Source: Pisolithus tinctorius (taxonomy: Eukaryota; Basidiomycota; Agaricomycetes; Boletales; Pisolithaceae). From it: DNA of 64,000 nucleotides. Shown here one piece after another: positions 44,744 through 57,284 of this stretch; the first letter of the stretch is position 1, and each line of letters starts with the position of its first letter. The position numbers and the translations under genes were made by a program. The notes under the pieces were generated by a model. It was not told the DNA's origin. It was given only the letters and a program-made list of their open reading frames with translations, and ran no database searches. The stretch covers positions 62,001 through 126,000 of the forward strand of contig JANFAH010000092.1 of assembly GCA_024663395.1 (NCBI GenBank). Reading direction: 5' to 3'.

Positions 44744-46205
44744 TTACTCTTTCTTCTCCTCAGAGCCTTGCGTTGACTCCTTGGAAGACGCATTCTCTGT
44801 GCTACGCTTCTCGTACACCTTCTGGAAAAGGCCTAGCAAAGCTTGTTGAATCTCACTGATCTTCTCCTTGATTTGCTCGGCAGTGACAGAAGCATTGCTG
44901 GTGAGGCCTTTTGAGGCCAATTTACGAAGTTCGCCAGCGAGTTTTGACACCTTCCTCTCGGCAGCATCGAGTTGGTCCTTGAACTCGTTCATTGCTATAA
45001 CAAATGTGAATTAGTGCAAGAGAGCGAAGCACCATTCGACAAATACATACCCTTCTCTGTGTCCACACAGATTGATTCACCCTTGTTTGCTTCCTCGATG
45101 AGTCCCTGGTGTGCCTTATCGGTATCGGCATACTTCTCGGCATCGGAGATCATGCGCTTGATGTCCTTGTCACTCAAACCCGACGAGGACGCGATCATCA
45201 TAGACTGGTCCTCGTTAGTTGCCTTGCCCTGGGCGGTGACGTAGACAATATCATCTACAAGAGGTGAGGAAATTATCTGAACACCTACATGAGGGACATA
45301 CCAGCATCGATGTCGAGAGTGTTCTCAATCTGAGAGATGCCCTTCAGAGCCGGAGGAATGCCAACAAGATTGAAGTTGCCAAGGAGTTTGTTGTCCTCGA
45401 CAAGTTCACGTTCACCCTGGAATATCTTGACCTCAATAGCAGTCTGGCCGTCGGCAGCGGTGGAGAAAACTTGCAACCCTTCGTTGGGATAGTCATATTG
45501 CGGTTGATGAGTTTCGTCACGATATCACCGAGATTCGTCTCAATGCCTAGGGAGAATAGGGTGGGCAACGTTGAGAAGTAGAATGTCAGTGACATTTCTG
45601 GCGAGAACACCACCCTGGATAGCAGCACCAATGGCAACAGCTTCATCGGGATTGACACCTTTACCTGGGTCGCGACCAAAGATCGACTTCAGTCTCGCCA
45701 ACCTTGAGCATACAGGTCATACCACCAACGAGGATGACCTCATTCACCTCACTAGGCTTGACTCTGGCATCCGACAATGCCTTCCTGCAGGGATTGACAA
45801 TGGTATGTTGGATGAGAGGGCTGGTGAGAGTCTCAAACTGAGTGCAGTTGAGCTTCAAGTTAATATGCTTGGGACCGGTTGCGTCTGCGGTGGTGAAAGG
45901 TAGCCTCACGGATGCGGTGACTGGCCATGCAGTCTTGACTGAGGTCAATGCTCGACTGTTTCTTGAATTCGTTTAAAATTAAGGATGTGAGTAACAAAAG
46001 TGATGTCGAAATCCTCGCCACCAATGCAGGTGTCTCCATTGGTAAACTTGACCTCGAAGACTCCTTTATGCATCTCCAGAATGGAGATATCAAAAGTACC
46101 ACTGCTGAGATCGTACACAGCGATCACTGACGACTCGGCATGCACAAGTTCATGCCAGTTTGTTGCAACTAACACGGTAACTACCGTTGGGCCCTGTTGC
46201 ACCAC
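44744..46205 (-). pseudogene. Mitochondrial Hsp70 (DnaK/Ssc1-type), 5'-truncated and frameshifted
   Basis: Minus-strand pieces in order are [130 protein letters not shown] and ALLGLFQKVYEKRS, then a stop. These are the second half of the ATPase domain, the substrate-binding domain and the lid of the matrix Hsp70. At least two introns survive, so this is a DNA-level copy. The ATPase part has frameshifts and the 5' third is missing; the break coincides with the start of the KDZ-side repeats near 46180. GGGT of the phosphate loop has become SSGT. Confidence 0.85.
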
Positions 46206-46560
46206 TCACGATGGCACGTCAACCACGAATTATTGCAATATTATTGCAATAAAAGTAGTATAGATGTTGCAATGGGTGCTGCAACGCATTGCAACAAAAG
46301 TAGCACTATACGAAATAAAGCCTTAAAACGGAAAGTGACTCTCACGACTCGGACCTGCCAAATCTAACACCTATGGCGCTATGGCACCGCGTGCGATACA
46401 CAAGGTGCTGCAACACATTGCAACAAAAGTAGTATAGACATTGCAACGGGTCCACGCTACACAATGGATGTTGCAATGGGTGCTGCAACACATTGCAACG
46501 GGTGTTGCAACATGTGTAGTATAGATGGCAATAAGATTAGTATAATAATGCAACAGCAAC
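46160..46560 (+). repeat. TTGCAAC-rich minisatellite array, left
   Basis: Many copies of GTTGCAAC and TTGCAAYRAAAGTAGTATAGA-like units. A CGGTAACTACCG word at about 46175-46186 is matched inverted near 57618-57629. Confidence 0.75.
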
Positions 46561-46658
46561 ACTACCCTATGGTGCTATGGCGCTGCACGCGATACACAGA
46601 TACTCACGGTCACAGTCAATTCACGGTTACAAAGCAGTAAGATTGAAACTAAGATATT

Positions 46659-49600
46659 TCAGAGTATAGAAGAGGGAGATACACTATAAGCATCGGCAAC
46701 ATCCAAGAAACGCTGTGTGTCCTTCCACATATCAGCAAATGACCTTGTGAGCTGATGCCGAAGTTCTGCCTGACGCTCGGCATATGCACGACACCCATCG
46801 GAGAGAGCTTTGTCACCTGTTGCAATGGCACTAGCATGGCCCATCCACCAATTTGCGTGCCACTCAAGAAACTGTAATGTACGTTGCTTTTCTTCAAATA
46901 GTAGCCTAACCTCCTCTTCCCAGCGGTGTGCGCGTGCGCGTGCTTTGCACCACTCCACACGGATGGCTAATATGGAGTTAAGATTAGCACTAAAGCGAGG
47001 TTGATGAGGCTACTAGAAGATGCTTACCCTCCTGAAAGCCGTCATCTGATTCCTTCTCTGTGGCGTGATCACTGTACCCGTATAACCGCCAAATCCAAGA
47101 AACACGGCGCCGTCCCTCTCCAGGCCGGAGGTCGTAAGCATCTGTGAGTGCACTAATATCCTCGTCCGCAAGTGGGCGAAGCTTGTCCCTCCACCCAACT
47201 TGTCCAACCAGGGGGGCGAGAATGGTTAATGCTCGATACGCTACACGGTACCTTGTAGCAGCAGTATTTATCTTGGTATCTAGGGCTTTGAGACAATTTC
47301 GTGCGCGGGTGTTGGCTCCTTGACCACGTAAAAAACGATCCTTGAATTTGAGCATGTATGCACGAGATCGAAGACCCTGGCGCAGATCATTCAATGCATC
47401 GTGCGCTTGACCCTCCCTGAGTCGAAGTTCAATCATTGCCAATTTCGGTGGACATGCGACTTTGCCGCTAACTTGCGATGGGAGGAACAACGGGATGTCC
47501 TCCGGGGAATGAGGTCGACTGGCAAACTCTGGCCACTCGTCCCGGAGGGCACTTACACCAGGCATAAACAGGACTTGAAGTTTTTGCCATGCCTCGATTC
47601 GCCTCATCAGTGCGTTGCTTCGTTGTTGAACCCTGAGTTTGTGCATATCCGTGACACACGATGCCAGCTCGGTGGCATCACGCAGACGTCGTCTATGTTG
47701 CAGGAGTTAGATCAACAGATGTTCCACAGAGGGTGACTTACTGCTGATCCTCTAGGTCAATCCCAGCGCCAATGAGAACGCTCGGGGTTACATCTGGATG
47801 TAGTAGGAGCTCACTCCCTCCCGCAAGTGCATCGGCCTCATCCTTCGCCAATTGTAAGCGGATACTAGCTTGCGTGATACCTGTGAAGGTACAGTAATAG
47901 ATGAATTGAAGGGAAACAAAAATTTGTTCGAGACTGTACATACCGTCGTTCTTGACTTCGAATGGATTAGGCTTGGTCGAGTCGGCTTCCCAGTCCTCTA
48001 TCTGCTGCTTCCATAGAGCGAGTTGCTCAGGAAACTTGAGCTTGAGCGACCGTGTTAATTCTTCAAAGTCATGTTGATGATCATTGCGCTCGGGGACGGC
48101 CTCCTTTACCTTCCTAAGAAGAGAAGCGCCTACGACGAACGGGAGGTAAGTCAGTCCTCAGTGAATCAACGGAAATGGTAGCGAACCCAGTCCAATAAGC
48201 TTTTTCCAGTTCCAGTCACCAAAGTAGTCATCCAGTGTGTCTCGACGATGACCAGGGCCCATGGTCTTCGTGCTTGAAGCAGCGGGGTTAAGGTTTGCCC
48301 ATCCACGCTCAGGTTCTTCGCCATCTGTCCGACCAACACCCTTGGTCCAATTGAAGGAGAAGGACCATTGGCATGAGGCGATGTGGGCAGGAAGGTGAAA
48401 CTTGGGTACGAGAAACGTAACGGCCCGGTCGCGTAAGTTTGACTGTAAAGAAGGTGGCATCTGGTCCATCCACTGATATAACTTCTTGTGCCACTGGCAG
48501 GCAATGTCGTACGAAACTTTGAGGACAGTCGCATCTGAGTGGTGTAGTGCAGATGCAAATGCATAGTCCATATTCACATATCTGTATGTTTTACGCCCAT
48601 GAAATGATATCACATTGGATGTAAATGATACACACCTTTCGCCGTATTGTAGGTCAACTATCCCATTTGGGAGCCTCATGCCATGCCTGGCGCAAACAAC
48701 CATGCCAACGCCAGTTGCATCGCAACCCTTCTTTGACTTCGCATCTGCCATATTCACCGCATTGTGATTTGAGCACGTGCTTTTCTGGATTAAAATAAAT
48801 GTTTGCAAGTGCATTCAGTGGACGACTGCATACCTCTTGGATATCATGCCGGTGGTCACTTAAGTATCTCTTGAACATGGTGTCCTCCACAAAATACGCC
48901 CAGCCCTGACTGAGGCTCGGATCGTTCTCATTATTCGAGACTGCACGACGTCTGAGGCGAAAGTTGGCATCAAGAGCGACAAAAAGTGCATCAACATCTC
49001 TACATAACAATTTAGTCGAATATCGGAGTTAAGATATAGCTAACCTTTCTGGTGACCCCATCATGTTCTTCCCGGGTTGAGGACACGCTGGACATAACAC
49101 TGCACATTCGCCTTCTTTTGTATTTAAAACACCAGCAGGGTCGTGTCCTCGTCCTGAACGTTTGAGCATCTTGAGGTGGCGCCATTGACGGACCATTCTC
49201 AAAAACTGTTCGTAACGAGCCTGACACGACTGAGCACAAACTTTACAACATGAACTGCGAAGCACCTTAGGTGGATTTAATCCAGTATTATCTGAACGAC
49301 GTGACAAGGCGCTGTAAAACTCGTAACAAGAAAGCTTGGATTCTAATGACAGGAGATGAAAGTCTTCCAGGACTCGGAACATTGCTGCAGTGCGGGGCTT
49401 ATCGGAAGTTGCAGGGAGCCAGCGAATGCGCAGCAATTGTCGTGTATATGAATCTGCGGTCTCACACCCACAGAAGGTAAGGCTGACAATGTGAATCCCG
49501 TTCCTGTGCATAACAACAAACTCATCTTTCAGGACAGACCGGGGCCTGCAGCACCTTTTGCCAATAGGATGGCCCAACTGCACGATCAAGCCCAACTCCT

Positions 49601-50178
49601 TCAACGTTTTGCTTGTGAAGTATCTGCCATTCCACTCCTGTCAATAGTATAAGTACAATACTCTTCCGAGTGTATTACCACTTACCCTCACGCGGTGCAA
49701 TGGGTGATCTCCGTGACGAGTCACTACACATTCTTGGCAGTACATGTCAACTCCAAGGCAATCGTCACAGCGGAAGCGAGCCGGTCGAAGCTTGCAGTCG
49801 GGACAGATACCGGAAACACCACATCTACCTTCCAGCCTGAGTAGCTCTGATAAGTAGTCTTCACGGTCTAATTTTGACCACGTGAGGAGCGGTAAGTCCT
49901 AATCAATACATCAGCCAAGTTGCGTCCGATCTCACAAAAAGTTCACTTACAGATTCTGTTGTCTGTCTGGGCTCCGTACCCAAAATTCCAAGGTCGACAC
50001 CAGACGGCAGTCTGTCCGTACACTCAGGAATCTCTAGGCGATGGCACGCAACCCCAGGCTGCACAGCAGTAGGTTTGGGGACAGGGTTGGGAGTGGTGAA
50101 TATGTGGGTAGTCAAATGGAGTGCGCCGTGCGTGTCCAACTGAATCTTGGTGTGGCGACGGGTAGATGCGGATTCCAT
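46659..50178 (-). CDS. KDZ transposase with CxC2-like cysteine cluster
   Basis: Multi-exon gene on the minus strand. The N-terminal part includes YLSELLRLEGRCGVSGICPD, then CDDCLGVDMYCQECVVTRHG, HRVREWNGRYF and GLIVQLGH: the cysteine cluster usually attached to KDZ transposases. The core has FVALDANFRLRR, KGCDATGVGMVVCARHGM, YVNMDYAFASAL, SYDIACQWHKK, VPKFHLPAHIASCQW and RTDGEEPERGWANLNPAASS. The C-terminal region has LREGQAHDALNDLRQGL, FKDRFLRGQGANTRAR, GWRDKLRPL and EWCKARARAHRW, ending in a Leu codon and stop at 46659. About nine short GT..AG introns keep the frame, and I find no premature stop, so it may be functional. The start near 50178 is uncertain; further 5' exons up to about 50400 are possible. 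It lies 100 bp inside the left minisatellite array. Confidence 0.85.
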
Positions 50179-50599
50179 CTCCTCAGCCTTTCATTTATGA
50201 ATGGTAAAGCCAGGAATTTTTCGGAAACAAAGTGGGCCCGCAGGAGGTCGGGGCGGGGACGGCCCATCGCTGACATGCGATTCTTGCTGCATGAAAGTGA
50301 CCTGTTGATAATGGTCAGTATGTAAGTACAGTGCAGGAGGGGCATAAACATACTGTCGACGAAAGCGAAAGCGTGTATGTTTCATCTCCTCGGCCTTTTG
50401 CTTGTGAAAAAAGATGAGGATCTACGAATTTTCGATACCGCTGAATCTCTCACCAAAATGATCAAATGAATAGCTGTATATATCGTTGGCGAATCCGAGT
50501 GCCACATTCCAAGAGCTTTTGGACGCTGGGGCAACGGCGATCAACAAAGCCGACCGAAACGACCGCAGATTATTCACTTCACATCGTATACGGTCCTTC

Positions 50600-51650
50600 A
50601 TATATACGTTGATAGGTTGAAACCTGGGAGCCATGCATTTACAACACGCCAAATACAACTTATGTAATCAAAGAAGTGGGTAGATCTATTAACCCTTTAG
50701 GTAGTTCGAGCACTCCCCCTAGTCCGTTTCACTGCCACAGGCGAGGGAGAGCCGTCGACGCCCCTTTTGCGAGTTTTGGGCTGTAAATTTAAGGCCATAA
50801 GCAAGATGCTCATTACATAATGGAACGGAATGCTCACCGATGACACCTCCTTCTTGGTAACATCCCGGGTGACATTGGACGCCACCGGAACCTTAGTATC
50901 GGTTGGAGAATCGCTGTCGTCGGAGTCATCAATAAGAATCTGAAATGTCTTGAGAGGGGTAAGTCAGTCATCTCATGCTCATGCGAACATCATTGCACAT
51001 ACCATTATGGCTGGTTCCTCATGCATATATGAAATAGAGAAACCGTGGAGTCCCGTTTCATTCGGCAATATCAGCTTGATGCATTTATGCGGCATGATAA
51101 ACAGTGACTCGATACCAGTAACAAAGGACGAGTAGGGAAGGGGGGTTGAAAGCAAGCCAAACGCGCGACCGCTGTAATAAATACCTGACCTATCGTAACA
51201 TGCTTTTCATTTAGCCTCGGATTTAAAGTTGAAGGAACATACATGTCGATCTTCAGGGTTAATCTTGACAACGGCAACGCGACAGACGGTTGGACATCCT
51301 CGGGGTTTGCAGTATGTTGATCTTCAGGATTAAAGTTAAAACTTATAAGGCAAAATCCTGGCGAAACGGCAGGTGATCGGACATCATCGATTCATCCTCA
51401 GGGTTTTTCAGTGATGCTTCTTTCCTAATCACTCACCTCTAAAGAAGTTTGTGTAACACGGAGCACGAGCATTCCCCGGACCGCTGACTGTGGACTTCGG
51501 CGACGGCGAATTGCACACTGCACTTAGCATTCAGCACCCGAGGTTACGCGATCTGAGGACTAATTGAAGCCTGGAGACGGTGCTTAGATAGTGGACTGGT
51601 TATAAAATGAGAGAGCATGAGACTAGAATCACCTGCCATGCACTACAATG
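50600..51650 (-). other. Possible small gene upstream of KDZ transposase
   Basis: Minus-strand pieces (KIDMYVPSTLNPRLNEKHVT, then LFIMPHKCIKLILPNE, then ILIDDSDDSDSPTD and, after an intron, QPKTRKRGVDGSPSPVAVKR) can be read as exons of one gene ending at 50697 with a basic, probably nuclear, tail. Splice sites are only partly convincing and I do not recognise it. Confidence 0.3.
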
Positions 51651-51725
51651 TCTTGGTGGGTAATCATAGGTGGGACCAAACCCGGCATTTACCATGGGTG
51701 GTGAGTCAGACTCTTCAACTGACTA

Positions 51726-52742
51726 ATGCATACAGATAATAATGGAAAACCACGTCGTTATAGTCCATATATCCTTTGTGGGAGGTCGTCACCTCCACTC
51801 CCCATCGCCATCGAGTGTAATTCCATGGACGAGGCAAAACTTGTCATGCAAACATTGGATAGCGTCTTACAACCAATACTACCTGAACCGACCACCCATG
51901 ACTTGGTCACCTTCCTCAACAAGTCGCCAGCAGTTCGAGACCTCCTCAAAGACACAGGTGACAGTTTCTACGCAGTTGTTGTCGGAAACCCCCCCGGGGT
52001 TCATCGCACTGAGTAAGTGTCTCATACTACAAATTCTCCCCGACTAATCACAATCCTATACTAGAGAAGGAGCCACTCGTGCGGGGAGCTCATTTCATTG
52101 GGCAAAATGGAAACGGACCGACACACTTCATGAGGCCTTAGTGTATATGGCGGTGAAGGGCATTGAGGATCAACTACCACGAGTGGTGACAGTAGACGAA
52201 GTAGCTGAATCCATCAGTTAGTGTCATATACCGTTCTCCCTGCTGATGTTGTGCGCTTACCATGAATAGCCCTTCAAGACGCTGATGTTGTAGGCCTTCA
52301 AGACGCTGACGTTGTGGCCCCTCGACTGACCCAATCCGTGCCTTCTCAAGTGTGTGGACATTCCATGAGTGGTGGGTGGATGATGTTGTCCTTCGTCGAC
52401 ATCCAACTTCTCACTTTGACCTCAGCTCCGCCTCTGATTCAGCGTGATTCTGGATCTCGTACAAGCCCAATTATATATGCACACGTACGGAGTCTTAGGG
52501 GGATCACAGAAAGTCACCACCACTACTCTGAAAATACAGCTACCTATATTCATGCCCAGGTGCTTGGTGCTCATGCGGCACGATATCTCACTGCTCATGG
52601 CTATATGCGTGAGGCTATTGACACTATTATATGTGCACGTAATGGCGCATTAAGTGACCACGTATTTGCTCTTCGACTTTCGCAACATGGCCTTGCCATG
52701 GCGGAGGCTTTGTATTTGTGGCATTTGATTCAGTTACAGTGA
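51726..52742 (+). CDS. Hypothetical protein, weak viroplasmin-like segment
   Basis: ATG at 51726 (MHTDNNGKPRRYSPYILCGR). The first exon ends near 52013, followed by EGATRAGSSFHWAKWKRTDT after a short intron, and further exons to 52742. The pattern DSFYAVVVGNPPGVHR..W.KW.....EAL is similar in layout to the viroplasmin/RNase H1 N-terminal module (YAVxxGxxPGIY..F), which binds RNA-DNA hybrids. That similarity is only suggestive. Between exons there is an in-frame repeat LQDADVV. It lies between the two minisatellite arrays together with the KDZ gene, so it could be transposon cargo. Confidence 0.42.
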
Positions 52743-52914
52743 TCCGTCTTGTGCTGACTTTTGCTTGAACATTATTAGTTGTATACACAAATTAACAACT
52801 GATTTTTGCCTAAACATGTGCATGACTCTGCAAAATCTAACTATCAGACCGGGAATATGAAACAAAACAGCACGAAACACATGGGTATAAAGTCCCGAGA
52901 CGTTCTGGAAGGCG

Positions 52915-53345
52915 CTGTCTAGTGTCTGAATTCTTCGCGCTACAGAACGTCTGGAGACTAAAGGGTATACATGCAAATGCGCTAATAGGTACGAAGCAAA
53001 TACACGATTAGGATTAGTCGTTTGTGTGTATGGTTATCTGCTGTAATAGGCATACGTAGTAAATCTCCTATCACGATGACAATCTCTTACTACTCTGACA
53101 ACTTCGACATGGGGTGGATAGTCTTGGGACATTCTGGGAGGCACTGTCTAGTGTCTGAATTCTTCGCGCTACAGAACGTCTGGAGACTAAAGGGTATACA
53201 TGCAAGTGCGCTAATAGGTACGAAGCAAATACACAATTAGGATTAGTCGTTTGTGTGTATATGGTTATCTGCTGTAATAGGCATACGTAGTAAATCTCCT
53301 ACCACGGTGACATGCTCTTACTACTCTGACAACTTCGACATGGGG
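52915..53345 (+). repeat. Tandem duplication, about 229-bp unit
   Basis: The segment with CTGTCTAGTGTCTGAATTCT starts near 52916 and again near 53145, and extends to the ACTTCGACATGGGG word at 53101 and 53330. A few base differences only. The second unit ends exactly at the ATG of the next gene. Confidence 0.8.
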
Positions 53346-54266
53346 CGGCCGAAATTATACAAAACACAAGATCAAAAGGTTTTGGCTGCTCGGGCTTATC
53401 GAATGAAATACTATCAGAGGTATCAAATTTATTTCTCTTTATTCTGAAGGACGCTTCTCGGCTCAGGACTGTTGTTCATCCTCAGCCATAGAGACGAAAT
53501 CAACTTCAAGCTCAAGGCAAAACGAGGCAGAGCCAAGAGTTCTTTCCAGTCGGAGGAGACTTCGTATGATCGGGTTTCTAACTAGTTGTCACAGCGAGTT
53601 ACTTACTCTTATGAGTCTAGGGCGATCCATTTGGACACAGAACCATCCCCTGAACTGTTGTGCGCACTCACTCCACTCCCCATATCCTATAACCTGACAC
53701 CCTTCGGCGATCCTAGTGAACGACAGGACACAGAATCGTCCCCTAAGCTGCCGTGCGCACTCACTCCACTCCCCATATCCTGTAACCTGAGACCCTTCAG
53801 CGATCCTAAGGAACGACAAGGATTTAGGCCCAGGCAGGTCGGAGGTACTCGCCCGGAACAGTTTCATGTCTCATCGCACCCCGATAGGCGGTTTCGTGTC
53901 AATTCTTCATCGTGCTCTGGGCCAGATTCCATTGATCAGATCAACCACTCGCTGAAGGCAATAATAGGGAACTCCTGTCACTTGTTTATGGACAACCTAT
54001 GCCAAAACTACGTCGATAGTGGAGATTATTCAAAAATTTGGGCCGTTCTGTCCAAGGTGGATGGCTTGGAGTCACGAGTGCGCAGGTTGAAATGGCAACA
54101 CTGGGACGACCTGAATGATCCTACCAAGGAAACGTACGATCATATTCACTTAGCATCACGAATTCTGGAGGACCTCTTGATGAATGCTATGGAAGGTGCA
54201 GATGTGGCTGGGATGCGTACAAGAGGCATTTTATTGTTCCAGAACTACCCACTAGACACTATGTAG
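53340..54266 (+). CDS. Hypothetical protein with MGRPKLY start
   Basis: ATG at 53340. The first exon gives MGRPKLYKTQDQKVLAARAY, a basic start I recall from multi-copy Agaricomycete hypothetical proteins near transposons. An intron from 53420 probably ends at TAG near 53490, giving RDEINFKLKAKRG. The exon ending at 54266 contains a 31-residue in-frame tandem repeat (units begin TEPSPELL and TESSPKLP) and a helical tail (SIDQINHSLKAIIG, GLESRVRRLKWQHW). The middle splice pattern is uncertain. Function unknown; a nucleic-acid role is possible from the basic N-terminus. Confidence 0.45.
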
Positions 54267-54958
54267 TACTACAGAATGAAGTGGTTCCCTCGCTATCCAA
54301 ATGCGCTGACCTTGCACTTGCCACAGTTTCGAGAACAACGACTTGTGGTATTTGATAATTGAAGATCTGCAATTTATCTGAATCGCCATCACTGTCTTCG
54401 CTCTTGTGCTTTTCTCCTACATGCCGGTCGCATAGTTACTCAGTGGCCATTCTGTGAATCTGACGTGTTCTGTGGTGGCCGAGATCTGTACATGAGATAC
54501 ATGGATGCATTGTACGAAGACATGTCAATGCGCTACGCGAGCATGAAGACGGATTACCGTAGTTGCCTTCACTCTCGCTCGGTGGCCATTCCACGAATCC
54601 GAGGCTTTCTGCAGTCACCGAGATCTGTAACATAAGATACATTGATATATTACACAGAAGACTCGCCAACGCATACCTTTTAGGATCTGCGTTGATTTTT
54701 CATTTTGAATGCAGTGGCCTAGATCCCTAATCAACGTAGATCACCTAGTGTAAGATAAGATGTGTTGACGCGCTCCTTGTTGAATGCGACAAACGTATCA
54801 GCGCGTTCTGCATCAACGCGTTCAGTATAAAATGTTTTGTTTATATGCCTCACCTTGTCTCGACTCTCTGTCCTTGCATTATAACTGTTGGCTGCCAGTA
54901 AGTTTGATTTTGTTGCGCGGTACACATTAGGGTTAGTGACTGGCATCACATTGTAGAC

Positions 54959-57147
54959 ATGCCAAGGAAGGAATGGACGACCCCCGAGCAGAAGAAGTTT
55001 TTGCAGGACGAGTTAGTGCGGTACTCGAGTATGAGCACCAAGGAATACTCACGATACTGGCCGACCGTCTTCAAACAATGGTCGCAACTCTGGCCCGAGA
55101 GGGCTGTTGCATTCCCGGACCTCCCACCGGACGTATCATTGACTCTTGAGCAGGACAAGATCCTCGGAGACGCTGTCACCAAGCGCCAACAGGTCAGCGA
55201 TATCACATTACTTCACGGAAGAGCTCACTGAATTTCGCGCAGCAATTACGACAGTGGTTGCGCTGGCACGCGGGAGCTGGGAAAAATCGGGCTGCGAACA
55301 GGAAGACATTGACCATTATCGACGGCTTGATGAAAGCTAAAACTCGCATAAAAAAGCCGCTGGAAATTTATTCAAAAATGTACTATACCTCGCGGGTCAA
55401 GCCCGACATCTCGACCGATAGTAACATTTCCAGTCTTCGCGATCAGATCGACAAAAAGTTTAGGGTGGAACCTCAAGAGATCCGAGACGAAGTTATGCAC
55501 ATCCATAACGAGCAACATACCAGTAGGAAGACGCCCCCCGCTGAGAGTGACGATGAAATCAGTGCTGATGTTGATGCTGAAACGCGTAGAAGGTGGGAAC
55601 ACTGGCTGTGACGCTGAGGGCAGTTAGCGCTCATTCCTCTTTCAGTAATATACAGCAGTGCGCGCCAGCACTCACGCAGATTCTCACCCATTTGTCACAA
55701 AAGACCAGCTGGTCCTTTTCAGTTCTGATGGGTGGGCCAGATCCGGCGGACGCCGAGGAGCAGTGTGTGGTTGCAAGGTGAGCAAAGTACTACTAATTGT
55801 GTTTTAGCTCACAACAGTGTTCGTATAGCCTTCACATCGGGAAGAATAGATGTGGACTTAATTTTGCAGAGTCTTACCGTCACTTCGACTCCACTGTGGT
55901 GCAAGCATACGCGGAATTCCTTGACTCCAAGCTCCGTAAGTTTCTATTTTTTAGTTAGAAAAGCTGCAATGCTGACTGGGAAGATGATAATGTACCCGTC
56001 ATTGCAGCCTCCTCCATCAGCAAGAAAACAGGCCACGACAAGGGCAGCGACGCAAACGATGGTGCTGATGTCATGAAGGGTGACAATGACGACGAGCCTG
56101 ACGACCACAGGAGCATGGATGACGAAGATGACGCTGACGTTGGTGAGGGTCAGGAAGGTAACGACGCAGGCATTGGCAAGGACAACGAAGGGGACGATGC
56201 GGGCATTGGTGACGACCAGGAAGGTGATGATTCAGGCATCAATGATGACCAGGAGGTCGACAATGCTGGGCGTTTGGACAAGTTGAGCAGTGCTTCCACT
56301 CTCATATTTATATTCTCAACGCTTCGGTATTTAAGTGTTGCAACTTCTCGTGATGGTATGTCTGTTGCAACAACTCCACCCCGACTCGTTACAGGTTCCG
56401 CTCTTGCAACATCATGTTATCCTATCGTCTCACCACTGCGCATTCAGACCACGCATCCGAGTATTGCAAGTCCAGCCAAAACTCCAGCGTATGTTGCAAC
56501 ACCTTCACGCGTTGCAATGCCCGGTTCCATCATGGGACTTCCGAGTGTTGCAATGCCTGAGCGCACTCTTGTCCCTTCAGCGAGTATCCAGCCTTCCGGT
56601 ATTTCCAATCATCTTTTATCTTCACAGGATTTCGGCTCTTTCGGCACGGAACTGGATAGCATTCTCCAGGCCGACACGATGTCGATGTTTACACCACAGT
56701 GGAACTTCAATGGCCTACCCCTCATTAGCTCTAACCCTGCAACTGTCCACGCTACGAACCATTTGATGTCTCTTACTGGTAGTACTACCGATCCATATCT
56801 GGACTATTTCACAACGGCAGGGCAATATGAGCACTTGACACAAGACCTGCCTTTGTTACCTCCCGCCCCATCTGACGACAGCTCTCCGCCACCAGCCTCC
56901 AAGGCGCTTGGGGACCCTCCGCTAGGCCGTCCTAAACGCAAACCAGTCCCATCCTTGCGTGCCCAGCGAGACAACATGATAGGCGATGCGGATAAGGAGA
57001 ATGGTTTGGCGGTGCATAGGGTGAAGAAGAAGCGGTCTGAACTCAAGGATGGTGTGGCGAGGAAGTCAAAGTAAGTCGCGCAATTCAATTGGGACGCTAT
57101 GTTTTGATGTTAATCGTTCACGCCAGGAAAAGGAAGACGGTTCCTTA
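54959..57147 (+). CDS. Hypothetical transposon-companion protein (MPRKEWTTPEQ type)
   Basis: ATG at 54959, MPRKEWTTPEQKKFLQDELV, followed by WPERAVAFP, a conserved block KPLEIYSKMYYTSRVKPDIS, KTSWSFSVLMGGPDP, HIGKNRCGLNF and SYRHFDSTVVQAYAEFL, then an acidic repeat region (units like EGDDAGIGDDQ) and a long Ser/Pro/Thr-rich tail with VAT, VAM and SIA words. The last exon 57127-57147 adds a basic KRKTVP end. The first third matches a family I know as very common, unnamed Agaricomycete proteins. About six introns. Part of the tail is built from the TTGCAAC word also found in the flanking arrays. Function unknown. Confidence 0.55.
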
Positions 57148-57284
57148 AGTTTTTCGTAATTCGTACTCTTCGTCGAAATTGTCTCATCGTCATGTATATG
57201 TCATACTTCTATGTGCAAACATGCTTGAGCTATCCAACTGCATATGCCGGCAGATAAGCAATTAAGTTGTAATTAATATGGTGG

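Noticed and set aside
41600..46205. Functional chaperone cluster (Hsp60 next to Hsp70)
   Set aside because: Both lack 5' parts and carry frameshifts; one is a tandem partial copy.
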